A DNA stretch of 64,000 bases, from contig OUQQ01000026.1 of assembly GCA_900404475.1 (NCBI GenBank), positions 1 to 64,000 on the forward strand. Direction: 5' to 3'. The notes beneath the pieces are model-generated. The model did no database searches and was not told the origin of the DNA. It saw only the letters and a list, made by a program, of their open reading frames with translations. This DNA is from Spongospora subterranea. Its lineage: Eukaryota; Endomyxa; Phytomyxea; Plasmodiophorida; Plasmodiophoridae. The number at the start of each line of letters is the position of its first letter. Position 1 is the stretch's first letter. The position numbers were made by a program, and so were the translations under genes. Positions 10,955-20,786 of this stretch are shown piece after piece.

Positions 10955-12942
10955 CTATCTTGTGATGAAAGATTGGGGGTTTCTAGGGGTGGACGAGCGC
11001 CTAGGCCGAGAACTCACAGAAAACGGAAGACTTTCGTTAGACAGACATGTTCGCGATGAGTTGAAAACCCGTCTTTGGTACTCAATAACTAGATTATGGA
11101 CAGCTGAGGACATCAACGCGATTTCCTGATGATATTGGGCTGATTGATTGTCAACCGGAGTGATCGGAGAGGTTAATGTGGCTTTATCATTCCGAGCTGG
11201 GCCGGGTTTGACGACGTCACTTTGTGTAGGCGACTGCTCTTTCGACCTACTATTTTGCGACAATCTGGTGCCATGATTGACGCTGTCGGGTTCGTTCTCT
11301 TTCCTTGATTCGATGATCAGAAGCTCGTGTAGTGATTCATTCTCCTTGCGAATTGTGGCCAGATTGCCGTTGAGTTCGTTCATTTTCGTTTGAGCGGCGC
11401 TGAGTCGGGACAACAGGCCTGCGTTCTTGTCTTCCTCTAGTTTCAACCTCTCAATAGTCAAGACCGAATCTTGTGTTTGCAGCGTACTCGACGCCAGCTG
11501 CTCGGTTAACAGAATCAATTCGGACTTCAAGCGATGTATCTCGGATTCCATGAGATCGATTGCAGCCGGTTTAGACGCAGCCGATGTGATGGGGGCGCGC
11601 AAGGATTGTGCAAGAGCAGCCTTTTGCAGTCCATCTAGCTGATCACGCAGGACGCGGTTATCTGACGTCGTGGCAGCAAGTTCATTGGTCAGCCGGCTGT
11701 TGTTGAAAAGCAGCATTTCTTTCTCAGCGCCAATTTCATGAATATTGGCGTCTTGCTTGACAATTGTATCTCTGTAGGATTGTAGTAATGCGCATTGAGT
11801 CTTCAGCACTGAAAGTTCCGAATCTTGACGGCTAATCGACAACCTGGCAGCAGCTAACTCGTCGTACGATTTTTGCAACCTCGACTCTAATTGCTCCACA
11901 GTATTGAATCTGGTTTCTAATCTGCAAGAATCACGTCAAATTGATGGGAAAACTCCATGAAAACAATTCTTCCACATACTGAAGAATAGTTGACTTTAGA
12001 TTAGGTATCTGCTGGAGTTGCTCACGAGCAATGTCAAGCTCGTCTTGAAGTGAGGCGATTACAGTTCTGGCACGATGAGCTTCTTCAGCTCTGGTAGAGA
12101 GTTCACCCTGTAGCTGAGCGCGCTGCATTTCATAGGATTTTTTCAGGTCCTTTGCCTCAAATTCGGCGACTTGAATACGGGCGCGCAATCTCTCAAGTTC
12201 GGGAGAAGCAGCTTTGGGATCGGGGGGGTCGTCAAATTTTATCCTACGGCAGGCGCTTTGCAAATTCACAGCTTTGATTATTGACATTAACTGCTGTTGC
12301 TCCTCCTCCTTGAACTGCATGATCATTGCGATGACCTATTTTTAGATGCATGATGTCAGTTAAGAGCGCACCTGTTCGACTAACAAACTATCTACCTTGG
12401 ATCTGAATTTCCCTTTACAGGCATGAACTAATAAAGTTTTAGCGGCTGATTCTGGCGAATCCAGTTCGTTGATTACATGTTCGGGGCCTGCCATAGCCAT
12501 TATTCGCATTTGAATACGCCATAGAGTCTCTTTTTCGCTGTAGGCGTGGTCATGAAAAGCCGCTTCAAGCTTACAGCATCCCTCCAAAACAGATTGCGAC
12601 GTAATAACATTCCCAGTAATTTCGGAGTAATCTACAGTGAAATTGTTGCACAATCCCACGATGAAGTGTGTTAATCCGTCCGATGACATATGTTTTGCAA
12701 AGAAAACCTAGAAAGCACGTTGACGTCTGAAGGTAGAAGTAAATAGTATGTACGAAACTTTCGGACACACAATGGCGACCTGCAATGTGCCCTACTCGTT
12801 CCTCGTCTGTGCGCGGGAAGGGATGGTCAGCTGGCGCAGATTGGCGGGAAAACACCGCTTGTGGCGTCACCCTCATGACGGCACGTGGGGCAGCCCCTCG
12901 CTGAGTCGCTCGCCTGGACGTTGCAGTCATCATACTGTACAT
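10955..12942 (-). CDS. long coiled-coil protein
   Basis: The first exon encodes a basic N-terminus (ATSRRATQRGAAPRAVMRV). A GTAGGG donor near 12794 joins VFFAKHMSSDGLTHFIVGL, a roughly 110-residue region that looks globular (TLWRIQMRIMAMAGPEHVI). After an intron near 12330-12365 comes KEEEQQQLMSIIKAV and then a long heptad-rich region to about 11200 (LERLRARIQVAEFEAKDLK; LEEDKNAGLLSRLSAAQ). A Ser/Pro-rich tail ends in RPRRSSTPRNPQSFITR. About 600 residues. It looks like a cytoskeletal or centrosomal scaffold, but no family is recognisable and that role is inference. Codon use is uniform through the coil. Confidence 0.7.
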
Positions 12943-13919
12943 TTGGTGAAATACAAGTCATGGACTCATGGTCCGACACAGCGTATTTTCAGTATCTCGG
13001 TGGGAACAGAAAAAGTGCTGAAAAAGATTATTCTCTGAATCTCATCAAGTAATGCTGATTGTAAAAGGGGCTCACAACAAAGTTTGTGTATTGCTAATCG
13101 TACCCTTTTGCGGTGCTCATTCCGTATCCGGTCCATGCCGCGGGGTCCAAAGTCTGGCAGCGTGCCAGAATCTATGCAATGTCACAGATTAAAATCGCGG
13201 TTCGTGAATGGTCATGCAGTGCGGATCGGTGCCGAAGTGCAGCTCCTTACCGCTCTGAACCTGTCGAAATAACAGTTGATGTAAAATATGTGCGGTCTGG
13301 CCAGTACGTAATGCATGGATCACAACCACATCATCGATGATTTACTGATCACACCCCCGTTGCTGGCTTTTGAAAAAAAAACTGTTCACAAATCTGAAAA
13401 CGCAAGAGCGCGACATGATTCACCCAATACAGTTGATGGTGTTCGGATCGTGCATGCTCGATCTTGGTAGATATTGACAAATGGATGTGGGCATCTGGAA
13501 TGTTTTGAATCGATATCGATTGTTGAACTTACAAGCGGTCAAGTCTAGAGAATCAACCGACCATCAAGGGTTATTTTGATGAAGAACTCCTACGGCATCT
13601 GAGAAACAATACCCTTGATTACGACAGATTCGAGCCAACGAGCCGTTTTCTACTACCCGTGTAGAAAACGCCAAAGCGCGAAAAACATTCCCGTAGAAGC
13701 TGGCAATTTTTACAGAATTCTGGTTGACGTGAATCAATTCGTCCAAGATTACACTGGAAGTGGCAACGCTGGCACCGAATTACGTCCGGAAGAACCCTTT
13801 TCTTAACCTTAAAACCCTCCCCAGGGAGTTAGGTTTCAGCAACATTACATTAATAAAACCAACCGTGAAGCGCAAAGATTCCAACAGCAAATAAAACATC
13901 ATCAACATTTTCAACTTGA
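12943..13919. other. no supported gene
   Basis: Only short frames. The most protein-like is a plus-strand run near 13564-13660 (DEELLRHLRNNTLDYDRFEP), which then hits a stop. There is an A-run at 13374. Nothing here can be assigned; it borders decayed coding segments to the right and may be degraded transposon sequence. Confidence 0.4.
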
Positions 13920-14410
13920 GCGGCGCAACTCTGAAACAAGGTTCGACGAATTTTGGAAATAGCGGTCAACCTTCTTCAGCAAATCTGAGGCTGGGGAAGC
14001 AATCAGATAAAGAACCTTGGTGTTTGGATGAACGAATTCCATTAGATTGATCGCCAACTGCGTTTACCCATGCTCGAAGACCCTTCAATAGGGACAAAGA
14101 AAGCGTCGAATGGACAAGTATCTAAGGCGCTATGTGTTCAACGAGCTTTGCTTCGGCATCAGGACCACCCCAATTTGACGGAAACAATCATAAATGGCAT
14201 GAAACGGGGCATCGCTGGAAAGCGCAAGGATTCCAGATACACCAACGCCCCCTAAAATCAGATCATCAGAATAACAGCCAAAGGTCAATGTCAACTTAAG
14301 GGCCACGATAGGCAAAACTGAAACAAATGGTACTAGATTGTAACCGAAAATCAATATCATCAATCTAAACACTTCGACAACGCTAGATGATCGGTAAAAA
14401 AAAATCATGA
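13920..14410 (-). pseudogene. coding-like remnants, unknown family
   Basis: On the minus strand the frame at 14130-14408 is hydrophobic (MILIFGYNLVPFVSVLPIVA) and ends in DCFRQIGVVLMPKQSSLNT. After a gap with stops, MEFVHPNTKVLYLIASPAS and LLKKVDRYFQNSSNLVSELR follow at about 13930-14055, and in another frame VENVDDVLFAVGIFALHGWF ends near 13858. The pieces read like one membrane-associated protein but need at least two frame changes. The region around 14210-14260 and that around 13865-13900 share short sequence blocks (AAGCGCAARGATTCCA), hinting at internal duplication. Confidence 0.35.
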
Positions 14411-14665
14411 AAATATCAGAATACTGATAATTGAGTAAGATTTAGCGTAATATTGTCAGTCCGCTGCCACAGATGTCGTGGCAAAAACCCCAAAAGAATA
14501 GAACCAGGTCGTCAGATTATAACAAAATATGGTCAATGGAAACGTTTGGGTTATGACGAAATGATGAGCAGTGAAAATGAACAGTCAAAACAGAATTTAC
14601 ATCACTTCCTTATCTGAAATCAACTTGCGTTAAAAAAGAAGCTTCGAATTTAGTCAGTCGGTTTT

Positions 14666-15248
14666 AAGTGCAGACGACGAGATTACCCTCTGCGACAATC
14701 AGTTCAAGGTTCTCGATTAAACCGGCAGCGGAAAGCTTGTCCCTGACCGCGGCGATCATTTCTTTCACGCCCGGTTCTGTTTGCGACCGAATTTGCAGTC
14801 AGCATCAGGTCTGAATCAGGATGTTTATTGCTAAATTCATAGCTCATCGACGTTTGTTCATAGTTGCGTCGCCATTTTGACAGTTGCTCTTGCGGGGATC
14901 TCAGCTATTCACAATTGATTTCATCGATATAATGCTGCAGAAAGGATACCTTCCTGGGGACGAAGTTTTCGAGGTTCGTCCGGACGGCATCACGTCCCAT
15001 AGTAATTTGGACGAGTTCGTTCACGTCAACCTGGACTCTGTTAAATAGACAGTTTCTACAGCAATGGTTTTCGTGTTTGTTGTGATCGTGGGCACGATGC
15101 GCTGACGTAAATTTGTTGGATCAAGAGTGACCAAGTTCATTGGCATTGCCCGGTGAATGACGGCTGCCTGAACAACACTCGCCATACTGTCGCGATTATA
15201 CGGGATGATGTTTTGACCCTTATCCCGCACGATGAGATCTCGACTCAT
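14666..15248 (-). pseudogene. frame-disrupted gene, unknown family
   Basis: An ATG at 15248 begins MSRDLIVRDKGQNIIPYNRD and stays open to a stop at about 15021 (NTKTIAVETVYLTES). In the next frame VDVNELVQITMGRDAVRTNL and FVPRKVSFLQHYIDEINCE follow directly, then EQLSKWRRNYEQTSMSYEF, and finally in a third frame AAVRDKLSAAGLIENLELIV to the stop near 14666. The joins lack good splice signals, so I favour frameshift decay. I do not recognise the protein. Its 5' end overlaps an antisense transposase remnant. Confidence 0.4.
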
Positions 15249-15446
15249 GGTTTCGCGTATGTCAAGTTGTTATTGCAGGAAACACGCGTTGTTATCGAAC
15301 CTACCATAATCTCTGATTTTTTTGGATATTTCCAAAATACGTGGATTCAGATACATCCTCCGTCCGATTGGTATGTTAACCGCTTCTTCAAATCCGAAGA
15401 GTTGTTAATCAACAGGACGAACAACCCTCACGAATCCGACCGTTGA
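15153..15446 (+). mobile_element. MULE-type transposase C-terminal fragment
   Basis: The plus-strand frame ends with FFGYFQNTWIQIHPPSDWYV, then RFFKSEELLINRTNNPHESD. The aromatic-rich YFxxTW block followed by the RTNNPxE signature is typical of the C-terminal part of MULE-family transposases seen in many eukaryotic genomes. The matching part is short, and the upstream catalytic DDE region is not visible. The frame is truncated exactly where the 27-bp tandem array begins. Calling it a dead relic is inference from the missing core. Confidence 0.55.
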
Positions 15447-15596
15447 TGAGAGGCCAAAGCAACTGACCGTTGATGAAAGGCCAAAGCAACTGACCGTTGA
15501 TGAAAGGCCAAAGCAACTGACCGTTGATGAAAGGCCAAAGCAACTGACCGTTGATGAAAGGCCAAAGCAACTGACCGTTGATGAAAGGCCAAAGCA
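15442..15596. repeat. 27-bp minisatellite, 5.7 copies
   Basis: Unit GTTGATGAAAGGCCAAAGCA plus ACTGACC, starting at 15442, 15469, 15496, 15523, 15550 and 15577. The first copy differs by one base (GATGAGAGG). The last copy stops after 20 bases. The units are otherwise identical, so the array is young. It is a multiple of three long and keeps two minus-strand frames open, giving artefactual 9-residue peptide repeats. Confidence 0.97.
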
Positions 15597-15648
15597 GGGA
15601 CTTTCATCAACCCAGCCTACCAAACCCGACCAAGATTGATCTATAGTC

Positions 15649-16038
15649 ATGAATACACTGCTACCTCTGCAATATACACTTCCGCACTGTGGTAGATCAA
15701 AATTAGAAGCTCAAAAATTAGACCTGATTGGATTCCCCCCACGTCGTAACTTGAGGAGCTGCATCACTATCGGCGCCCGCGTTGATACGTCGTCGTACCT
15801 TGAGGAAGCTGCGTCATTGTCGGTGCCCGCGATTGTACACGATGTGAAAATCCCGACAAGGTTGGTGGCCGCGCTGACTGTACGCAGCGAGGACAAGCTG
15901 GACTTGAACAGTATCCTTTGCGACTACTTGTACCGGCACCCATGGAATCGGCCGCGCTCCATGGATTTGCTGCACAGGTCGCCAGTTTCGGTGGGTGAAA
16001 CTGCCCCTCGCGTACCGGAATCCCGTTGTGCCTGGTGA
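15649..16038 (+). CDS. hypothetical ORF with internal duplication
   Basis: An open frame of 129 codons from an ATG. Within it an imperfect direct repeat with a period of about 49 bp spans 15742-15838: CGTCGTAACTTGAGGAGCTG and CGTCGTACCTTGAGGAAGCT begin the two copies. Because the period is not a multiple of three, the peptide is not repeated. Later sequence is GC-rich (PWNRPRSMDLLHRSP). No family is recognisable and nothing else supports expression. Confidence 0.25.
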   Translation: MNTLLPLQYTLPHCGRSKLEAQKLDLIGFPPRRNLRSCITIGARVDTSSYLEEAASLSVPAIVHDVKIPTRLVAALTVRSEDKLDLNSILCDYLYRHPWNRPRSMDLLHRSPVSVGETAPRVPESRCAW

Positions 16039-17710
16039 CGGCTCGGTTCCTGTGCCGCTTTGATATCTGGCTCCGCCTCCACCGCCTGAACCGCTTCCGA
16101 GGGTGCCGGTAGTAGTCGCTTCGCTAGTGCCTTTATAACCTGGCAGAGTCGTCCTGCTCTGCTCTCATGCTTGCCAGCTGTTCTTTGTACGCTGGGGCCT
16201 TCACCGTACGAGTACTCCGTTTTTTCATCCCTCCGATTATAAAGAGTTGATTATGTGTGGTAGCACTTCCTCGAGGAGGGATCTAATTACGAGAAATGTG
16301 CACTTTAGGTTGTGAGTAGTAATATAGTCAACTCTTCGTCACGCTGGGCGTTAGAATGATTCTCCCATCATTGACGCAACTCAATATTCGAAGTCTCACA
16401 CTTGGTGTCACCACAGAACCGTCCACAGTCGTCGTGCTGGCATAACTTCGATCAATGGGACAAGCGCAACGAATCAACCTAACCATCAACTGCTGAAAAC
16501 TTGCCGGCCTGGCGCAAAGCCGGTTCATAAGGGCTAAACTCTTGCCTGGAATATATCTCGGAAGATATACTCAAATACCTTTTCGAGAAACGAGATTGTG
16601 GTCTTTGTAGTTTTTTTCCTCTGAGGTTGACGGTTAGCTTTTAGCGGTGTCTTATCGAATTGCTGGATTGTTTTATCAAAAGTCTTGACCGTGACTATAA
16701 AGTAAAGTCGAAAGATGCAGGTCATCGATTGTACGACGATCGAGGTTTTCCGTAACCTGAGCGATTCGGTTGTGATACTGATTCCCATTGATATAAAATG
16801 TCTGGGTAAAAACCCGACAAGACATCGAATTCCCAATCTGGAACCGAATCGGGTGTTGCTTCATAACGTGGCTAGTTATCCATTTGAACTCGGCAACGGT
16901 TCAACCCACTCGACGATCGGCAAAACGATGTTGAATCGAAACCAGTCGCGATCCCATGTTCCCGTTGATAATTGTACTCCCTGACTACGTCGAAAACTGG
17001 CCGCCACTGACTCTTGTGCAATCAATTACTGGCTGTGCCATAATTGACTTGGCGCTAACTCGCAACCCCAGAACCAGTGCTTGTGCAACGACTCCCCACA
17101 ATTCCTACAGTGACAAAACTGGAGAAACAAGGAGTGGTTTAGTACTTGTGCTCCTCTGGTGGGATCGATCAAGCCGGTTCAACTTGGGACGTCACTCCAA
17201 ACCCATAAATGGTTCCGAATTCGTTGGCAAACGATGTCCGGTAATACACTCCCCGACATTAAAGGACTTGGAAAGGTAGATGCAGTCGTTCCCGTATGAA
17301 ATATTTAAAAACCTTTGATCATTCCCGGAATATCAAACGACTCCCATGTAGAATCCTTTGTTTTAAAACCTCGTAACCGATTAAGAGCTCGTGATGACCA
17401 ATGTCGGAGTTCAAGCAGAGATCGTCGATCGACTCAGGAACGAAAAAAGCTCAAGTTTTGGAAATTTTTGCAGACGCCATGGTCAAACCGGAGCTTTTTC
17501 ATCCCTGCGAATCGATCGACGATCTCCTTTCGGTAAACAGGTCGAGCTGCTGGGGGGACAAGGCTGCGGCAGTGCTGATCAGACCATTCCCGTGGAGGAT
17601 CATGATGATGCGCGTTCAAGAACTGTGTCCAGTGCCTTTCGACCCGGTCGTGTGTTGCTGCCGTCGCTGATGACAAATGCGGTTCGAGGCTTGCCTGTGA
17701 ACTTGATCCA
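16039..17710. other. no intact gene; probable degraded repeats
   Basis: Only short overlapping frames on both strands, none with a recognisable domain. It adjoins a Ty3/Gypsy integrase relic on the right, and in minus-strand order it lies downstream of that relic, where the end of a polyprotein would be expected. I cannot identify LTR ends (no convincing TG...CA terminal repeat pair). Confidence 0.4.
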
Positions 17711-18163
17711 TCAACCAAGGACATGGTAAGTGTCGCTGAACGCTCCGGCGTGATTGGAATTTTCGAAAACCTGGTCGGGGCGAGATATGAAAATGCTCCC
17801 CATGAAGTTGGTAACCTCTAGACCTGTGAATATGTTAATTGGTGCGAATCCAACACCAGGACAAACATTCTGGCTGATCACCACATTTTCCAAAGGAATC
17901 AAACTTGGCCATTCTTGGAACGGCAGACCCAACCCGGATAGTAATGATTTCATCAGAAACCAAATGTGGCGTTTTACATCTTGAACGGTGCAGTTTGTCC
18001 AAGGAGTATAGTCGGTCAGCAATACAAGACCCGGTCGAAATGCAGACAGGTTAGATCGATTACCATTGCTGTGGGTGAGTATGTTCTTGTCGCAACGAAA
18101 TGATAATAAAAAACGTGGAATGTCCCAATCCAACTGAGCAGAGCCAACGCAGATCGTTGGCAT
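17711..18163 (-). mobile_element. Ty3/Gypsy integrase remnant
   Basis: The minus-strand frame of 150 codons carries the post-catalytic integrase pattern: TPWTNCTVQDVKRHIWFLMK, then FQEWPSLIPLENVVISQN, then GVGFAPINIFTGLEVTNF. This corresponds to the family pattern in which NGTVER is followed by a helix, a Trp-Pro helix with NHTP-like end, and a LGGxAPxxVFTGL motif. The catalytic DDE residues are not visible and the key Gly and Glu of NGTVE are changed (NCTVQ). I read this as an inactive fragment. Confidence 0.6.
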
Positions 18164-19573
18164 TGTTCACGAACGCATTGATGTTATTCGTGATTAAATC
18201 ACTGAGTCTGCGGAAGTACTTGCTCAACGGTTGAGGTATTGCAACGATGCCAGCTTGACAATAACGGTTAAGCTTTCTGAGAAGATCTCTCTTACCAATG
18301 GGCTCTACATAGTCGAGCAGATCACCAGCAATCCGAGTTCAGGCGACCCTGAGCTCATCGTTTTCCTGGAGAGGATTTGAATCCACTGATTATACACGAA
18401 AAACCCATTTCCTTCAAAGGTTGATGATGTTTCAAAGGAGGTGAAAAAGGTTTTGAACGCGTCCTCATGATCCTTTTCCGATTTCTTCGCTCAGTCCTTT
18501 CTGACAGGAAAGTGCTCTGCAGAACTGTCGCATCCTTGTTCCCCCTCATGCAGCTTTATTTATGAATTGTAGGACGCACAAGCATATAATATGTAGTGAT
18601 TGGGGGAATAGGAGGAGGATATCGTTATGGGGATAGACCAATATGACTCTGAAAATCCTTCTCCTTAAATGGGTTATCGTACACAGTTCCATCGCCAATA
18701 CCCAGACAAGCTCAGTTACTAGTCAACAAAAGGAAAGGTGGTGTCAGGACCACAAATCCAGACGGAATATATCGTTGCTTACAGCGAACAAAAATCCGAT
18801 CCGAGCTCTTCCTGGCAAGATACATGCAAGAGCACAAATCGAATCACTAATCGCTACAAACGCATCAAGTTGTCATTTTTCCATGCTCTACAGCCTGTTC
18901 CAGTCCAGACATAGGACATCGCGTCATCCTAGCGACCAACCACAAATACACCATGACTCTGTTTGTAGTGTTGTTGATGGAACCGATTCCAGAAACAAAA
19001 TTTGAGTCAGGGTTAATTTTCTGTGCATCGGTATGTGGTCGGAGAATTGCAGATAAACATTTCCGGCAACAAAAACGCACGTTGAGTGATGGTCTAATAA
19101 TACCAGTGCCGAATCTGTTGAAGGCGAAGGGAATGGAATGATTCAGCGGGTAAGAGCAGTACCGAAGACGAGGAATTCGCCCTTGCACAGGCTGATCTGT
19201 TTAGCTAAATTCAGATCCAATGAATGATCGGCGACCCGGTCGTTGCTGTGCATTTTTCGGGGGCCGTATTCAACGTGTATATCCTGCTATGGCGCTATCC
19301 GGTGCTATGGCGCTACCCGGTGCTATGGCGCTATCCGGTATCCGGTGACGGCACGATCTTGGCGGAGCCCTACCCTGTATTCCATTATCGCGTCGCCGGT
19401 CATTCACGAGTTCGGGATTCGCCGGCGAAAGTAGTTGACTGACCCGTCGAGCGTTGGCCGCTGGGCAATGACCGGCGACAGTTCTGACTGACCCGTCGGC
19501 CGTTCATCATTTGACCAGGCAACGCCGACTTGCGGCGGATTCGATCTCCTTTCTCATATCGACGCGCGATTCA
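18164..19573. other. no intact gene; repeat-like sequence
   Basis: Scattered short frames on both strands (for example plus 18643-19005 and minus 18865-19188), none recognisable. In minus-strand order it lies upstream of the integrase relic and may hold further eroded polyprotein. The rightmost part carries an 18-bp tandem repeat and is the 5' region of the phosphatase gene, which contains two similar GACTGACCCGTCG blocks near 19437 and 19487. Confidence 0.4.
19286..19339. repeat. 18-bp tandem repeat, three copies
   Basis: Three consecutive units of GCTATGGCGCTATCCGGT, the middle one with CTACCCGG. A further ATCCGGT follows directly. It sits about 230 bases upstream of the phosphatase start codon. 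Confidence 0.95.
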
Positions 19574-20635
19574 ATGAGAACGCAAAACCCCATCCGAAAG
19601 TTCAGGTCGAGCAACCTACTGCCTCCCGACGATATTGTTCCTGGGCTTTACCTAGGCGATATATCACACGCCCGTGATCGTGCGTGTCTCCGAAGTTCGC
19701 AAATCTTCCATGTTTTGAATGCTGCTGCCGAAGTCGATTGCTTTCACAAAAAAGACCCCGCGTTTAAATACTGCCATCTCCCCATTGTCGACACGGATCA
19801 GTTTGACATCTACCAATACTACGGTCCAGCTATATTGTTCATCGACAACGCTATCAAGTCCAATCAACGAGTATTGGTTCATTGTGCCGCTGGTGTCAGC
19901 CGTTCTGCCTGTTTAGTCATTGCCTATCTCGTTGCCAGATGTAATTTCACTGTGATTGACGCGCTGGCTCACACTAAGCAACGTCGCCCACGAATCAAAC
20001 CGAATCGCGGATTCTGGAATCAATTACTCAGGTTTGCCGCCCAGCCTCATGTCACTCTTGATGAGCCAATTTTGCGCCAAATTGCATCGTCAGATGTTTT
20101 GCAGCCACCATCACTACGGTCTGATCGTGTCGCTGCTGCCACATCTGATCCAGCTAAAGCCGTTGTCTCCATTGACGTGAAACCCTACACCGGTTCACAA
20201 CTTGCCGAAATTGTTCCGAATGTCTTCATCGGTAGTGGTGAAGACGCGCGGGACCTGGAGCTACTGATCTATTATTCTATCAGTCATGTACTAAATGTTG
20301 CCGACGAAATCGAATGCTACCATCGCACAACTTCCAACATTATATATCTTCATGTGCCGATTCGTGGCCCAGACGACGCTGACATTGCGGCATACTTTCC
20401 AGATGCCTTCGGGTTCATCAACGATGCGATCAACAATGGCGGGAAGGTGCTCATACATTCGGCCCTTAGCATATGCCGATCGCCTTCGGTCTGCATAGCA
20501 TATTTGACTGTTCACTGCAACTTCACTCAATTCACTGCAATATCACATATCAAAGAACACCATCCTCGAACTCAACCCAGCCGAGCGTACTGGAAACAAC
20601 TTCTACGAATCCCACACAATTTGGAGGCAAGATAG
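19574..20635 (+). CDS. tandem dual-specificity phosphatase, second domain dead
   Basis: Intronless, 353 residues from the first ATG; an upstream TTG would extend the frame but is not a likely start. Domain one (about residues 20-155) is a DSPc fold starting IVPGLYLGDISHARDRAC, with acid region LPIVDTDQFDIY and active loop VHCAAGVSRSACLVIAYL: Cys104 and Arg110 are present. Domain two (about 208-350) starts AEIVPNVFIGSGEDARDLEL and ends HPRTQPSRAYWKQLLRI. Its loop is IHSALSICRSP: the catalytic Cys is Ser296, the loop Gly is Ser299, and Arg302 is kept. This makes it STYX-like, able perhaps to bind but not hydrolyse phosphoresidues. Role in the cell is unknown; a MAP-kinase link would be a guess. 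Confidence 0.92.
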   Translation: MRTQNPIRKFRSSNLLPPDDIVPGLYLGDISHARDRACLRSSQIFHVLNAAAEVDCFHKKDPAFKYCHLPIVDTDQFDIYQYYGPAILFIDNAIKSNQRVLVHCAAGVSRSACLVIAYLVARCNFTVIDALAHTKQRRPRIKPNRGFWNQLLRFAAQPHVTLDEPILRQIASSDVLQPPSLRSDRVAAATSDPAKAVVSIDVKPYTGSQLAEIVPNVFIGSGEDARDLELLIYYSISHVLNVADEIECYHRTTSNIIYLHVPIRGPDDADIAAYFPDAFGFINDAINNGGKVLIHSALSICRSPSVCIAYLTVHCNFTQFTAISHIKEHHPRTQPSRAYWKQLLRIPHNLEAR

Positions 20636-20786
20636 ATAGACCCTCCATAAAAAAAAGAAATCCTCTTTTACAATTGTGAAACTACCGGAAAAAGCATCTC
20701 GACTGAAATCAATGAATAAATAGAAATACTCAGATAGAGCAAAGAATTATGATCTAACAGGTAAGGCTGGAAAACCTGAAAGGAAC

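Noticed and set aside
10806..11129. Plus-strand ORF of 107 codons
   Set aside because: Its right part is antisense to the 3' end of the coiled-coil gene, and no motif or splice signals support it.
15405..15650. Minus-strand ORFs with 9-residue peptide repeats
   Set aside because: They arise because the 27-bp repeat is a multiple of three with open frames; there is no independent coding evidence.
18361..18385. GGATTTGAATCC resembling a tRNA T-arm
   Set aside because: No D-arm, anticodon stem or acceptor stem could be paired around it on either strand.
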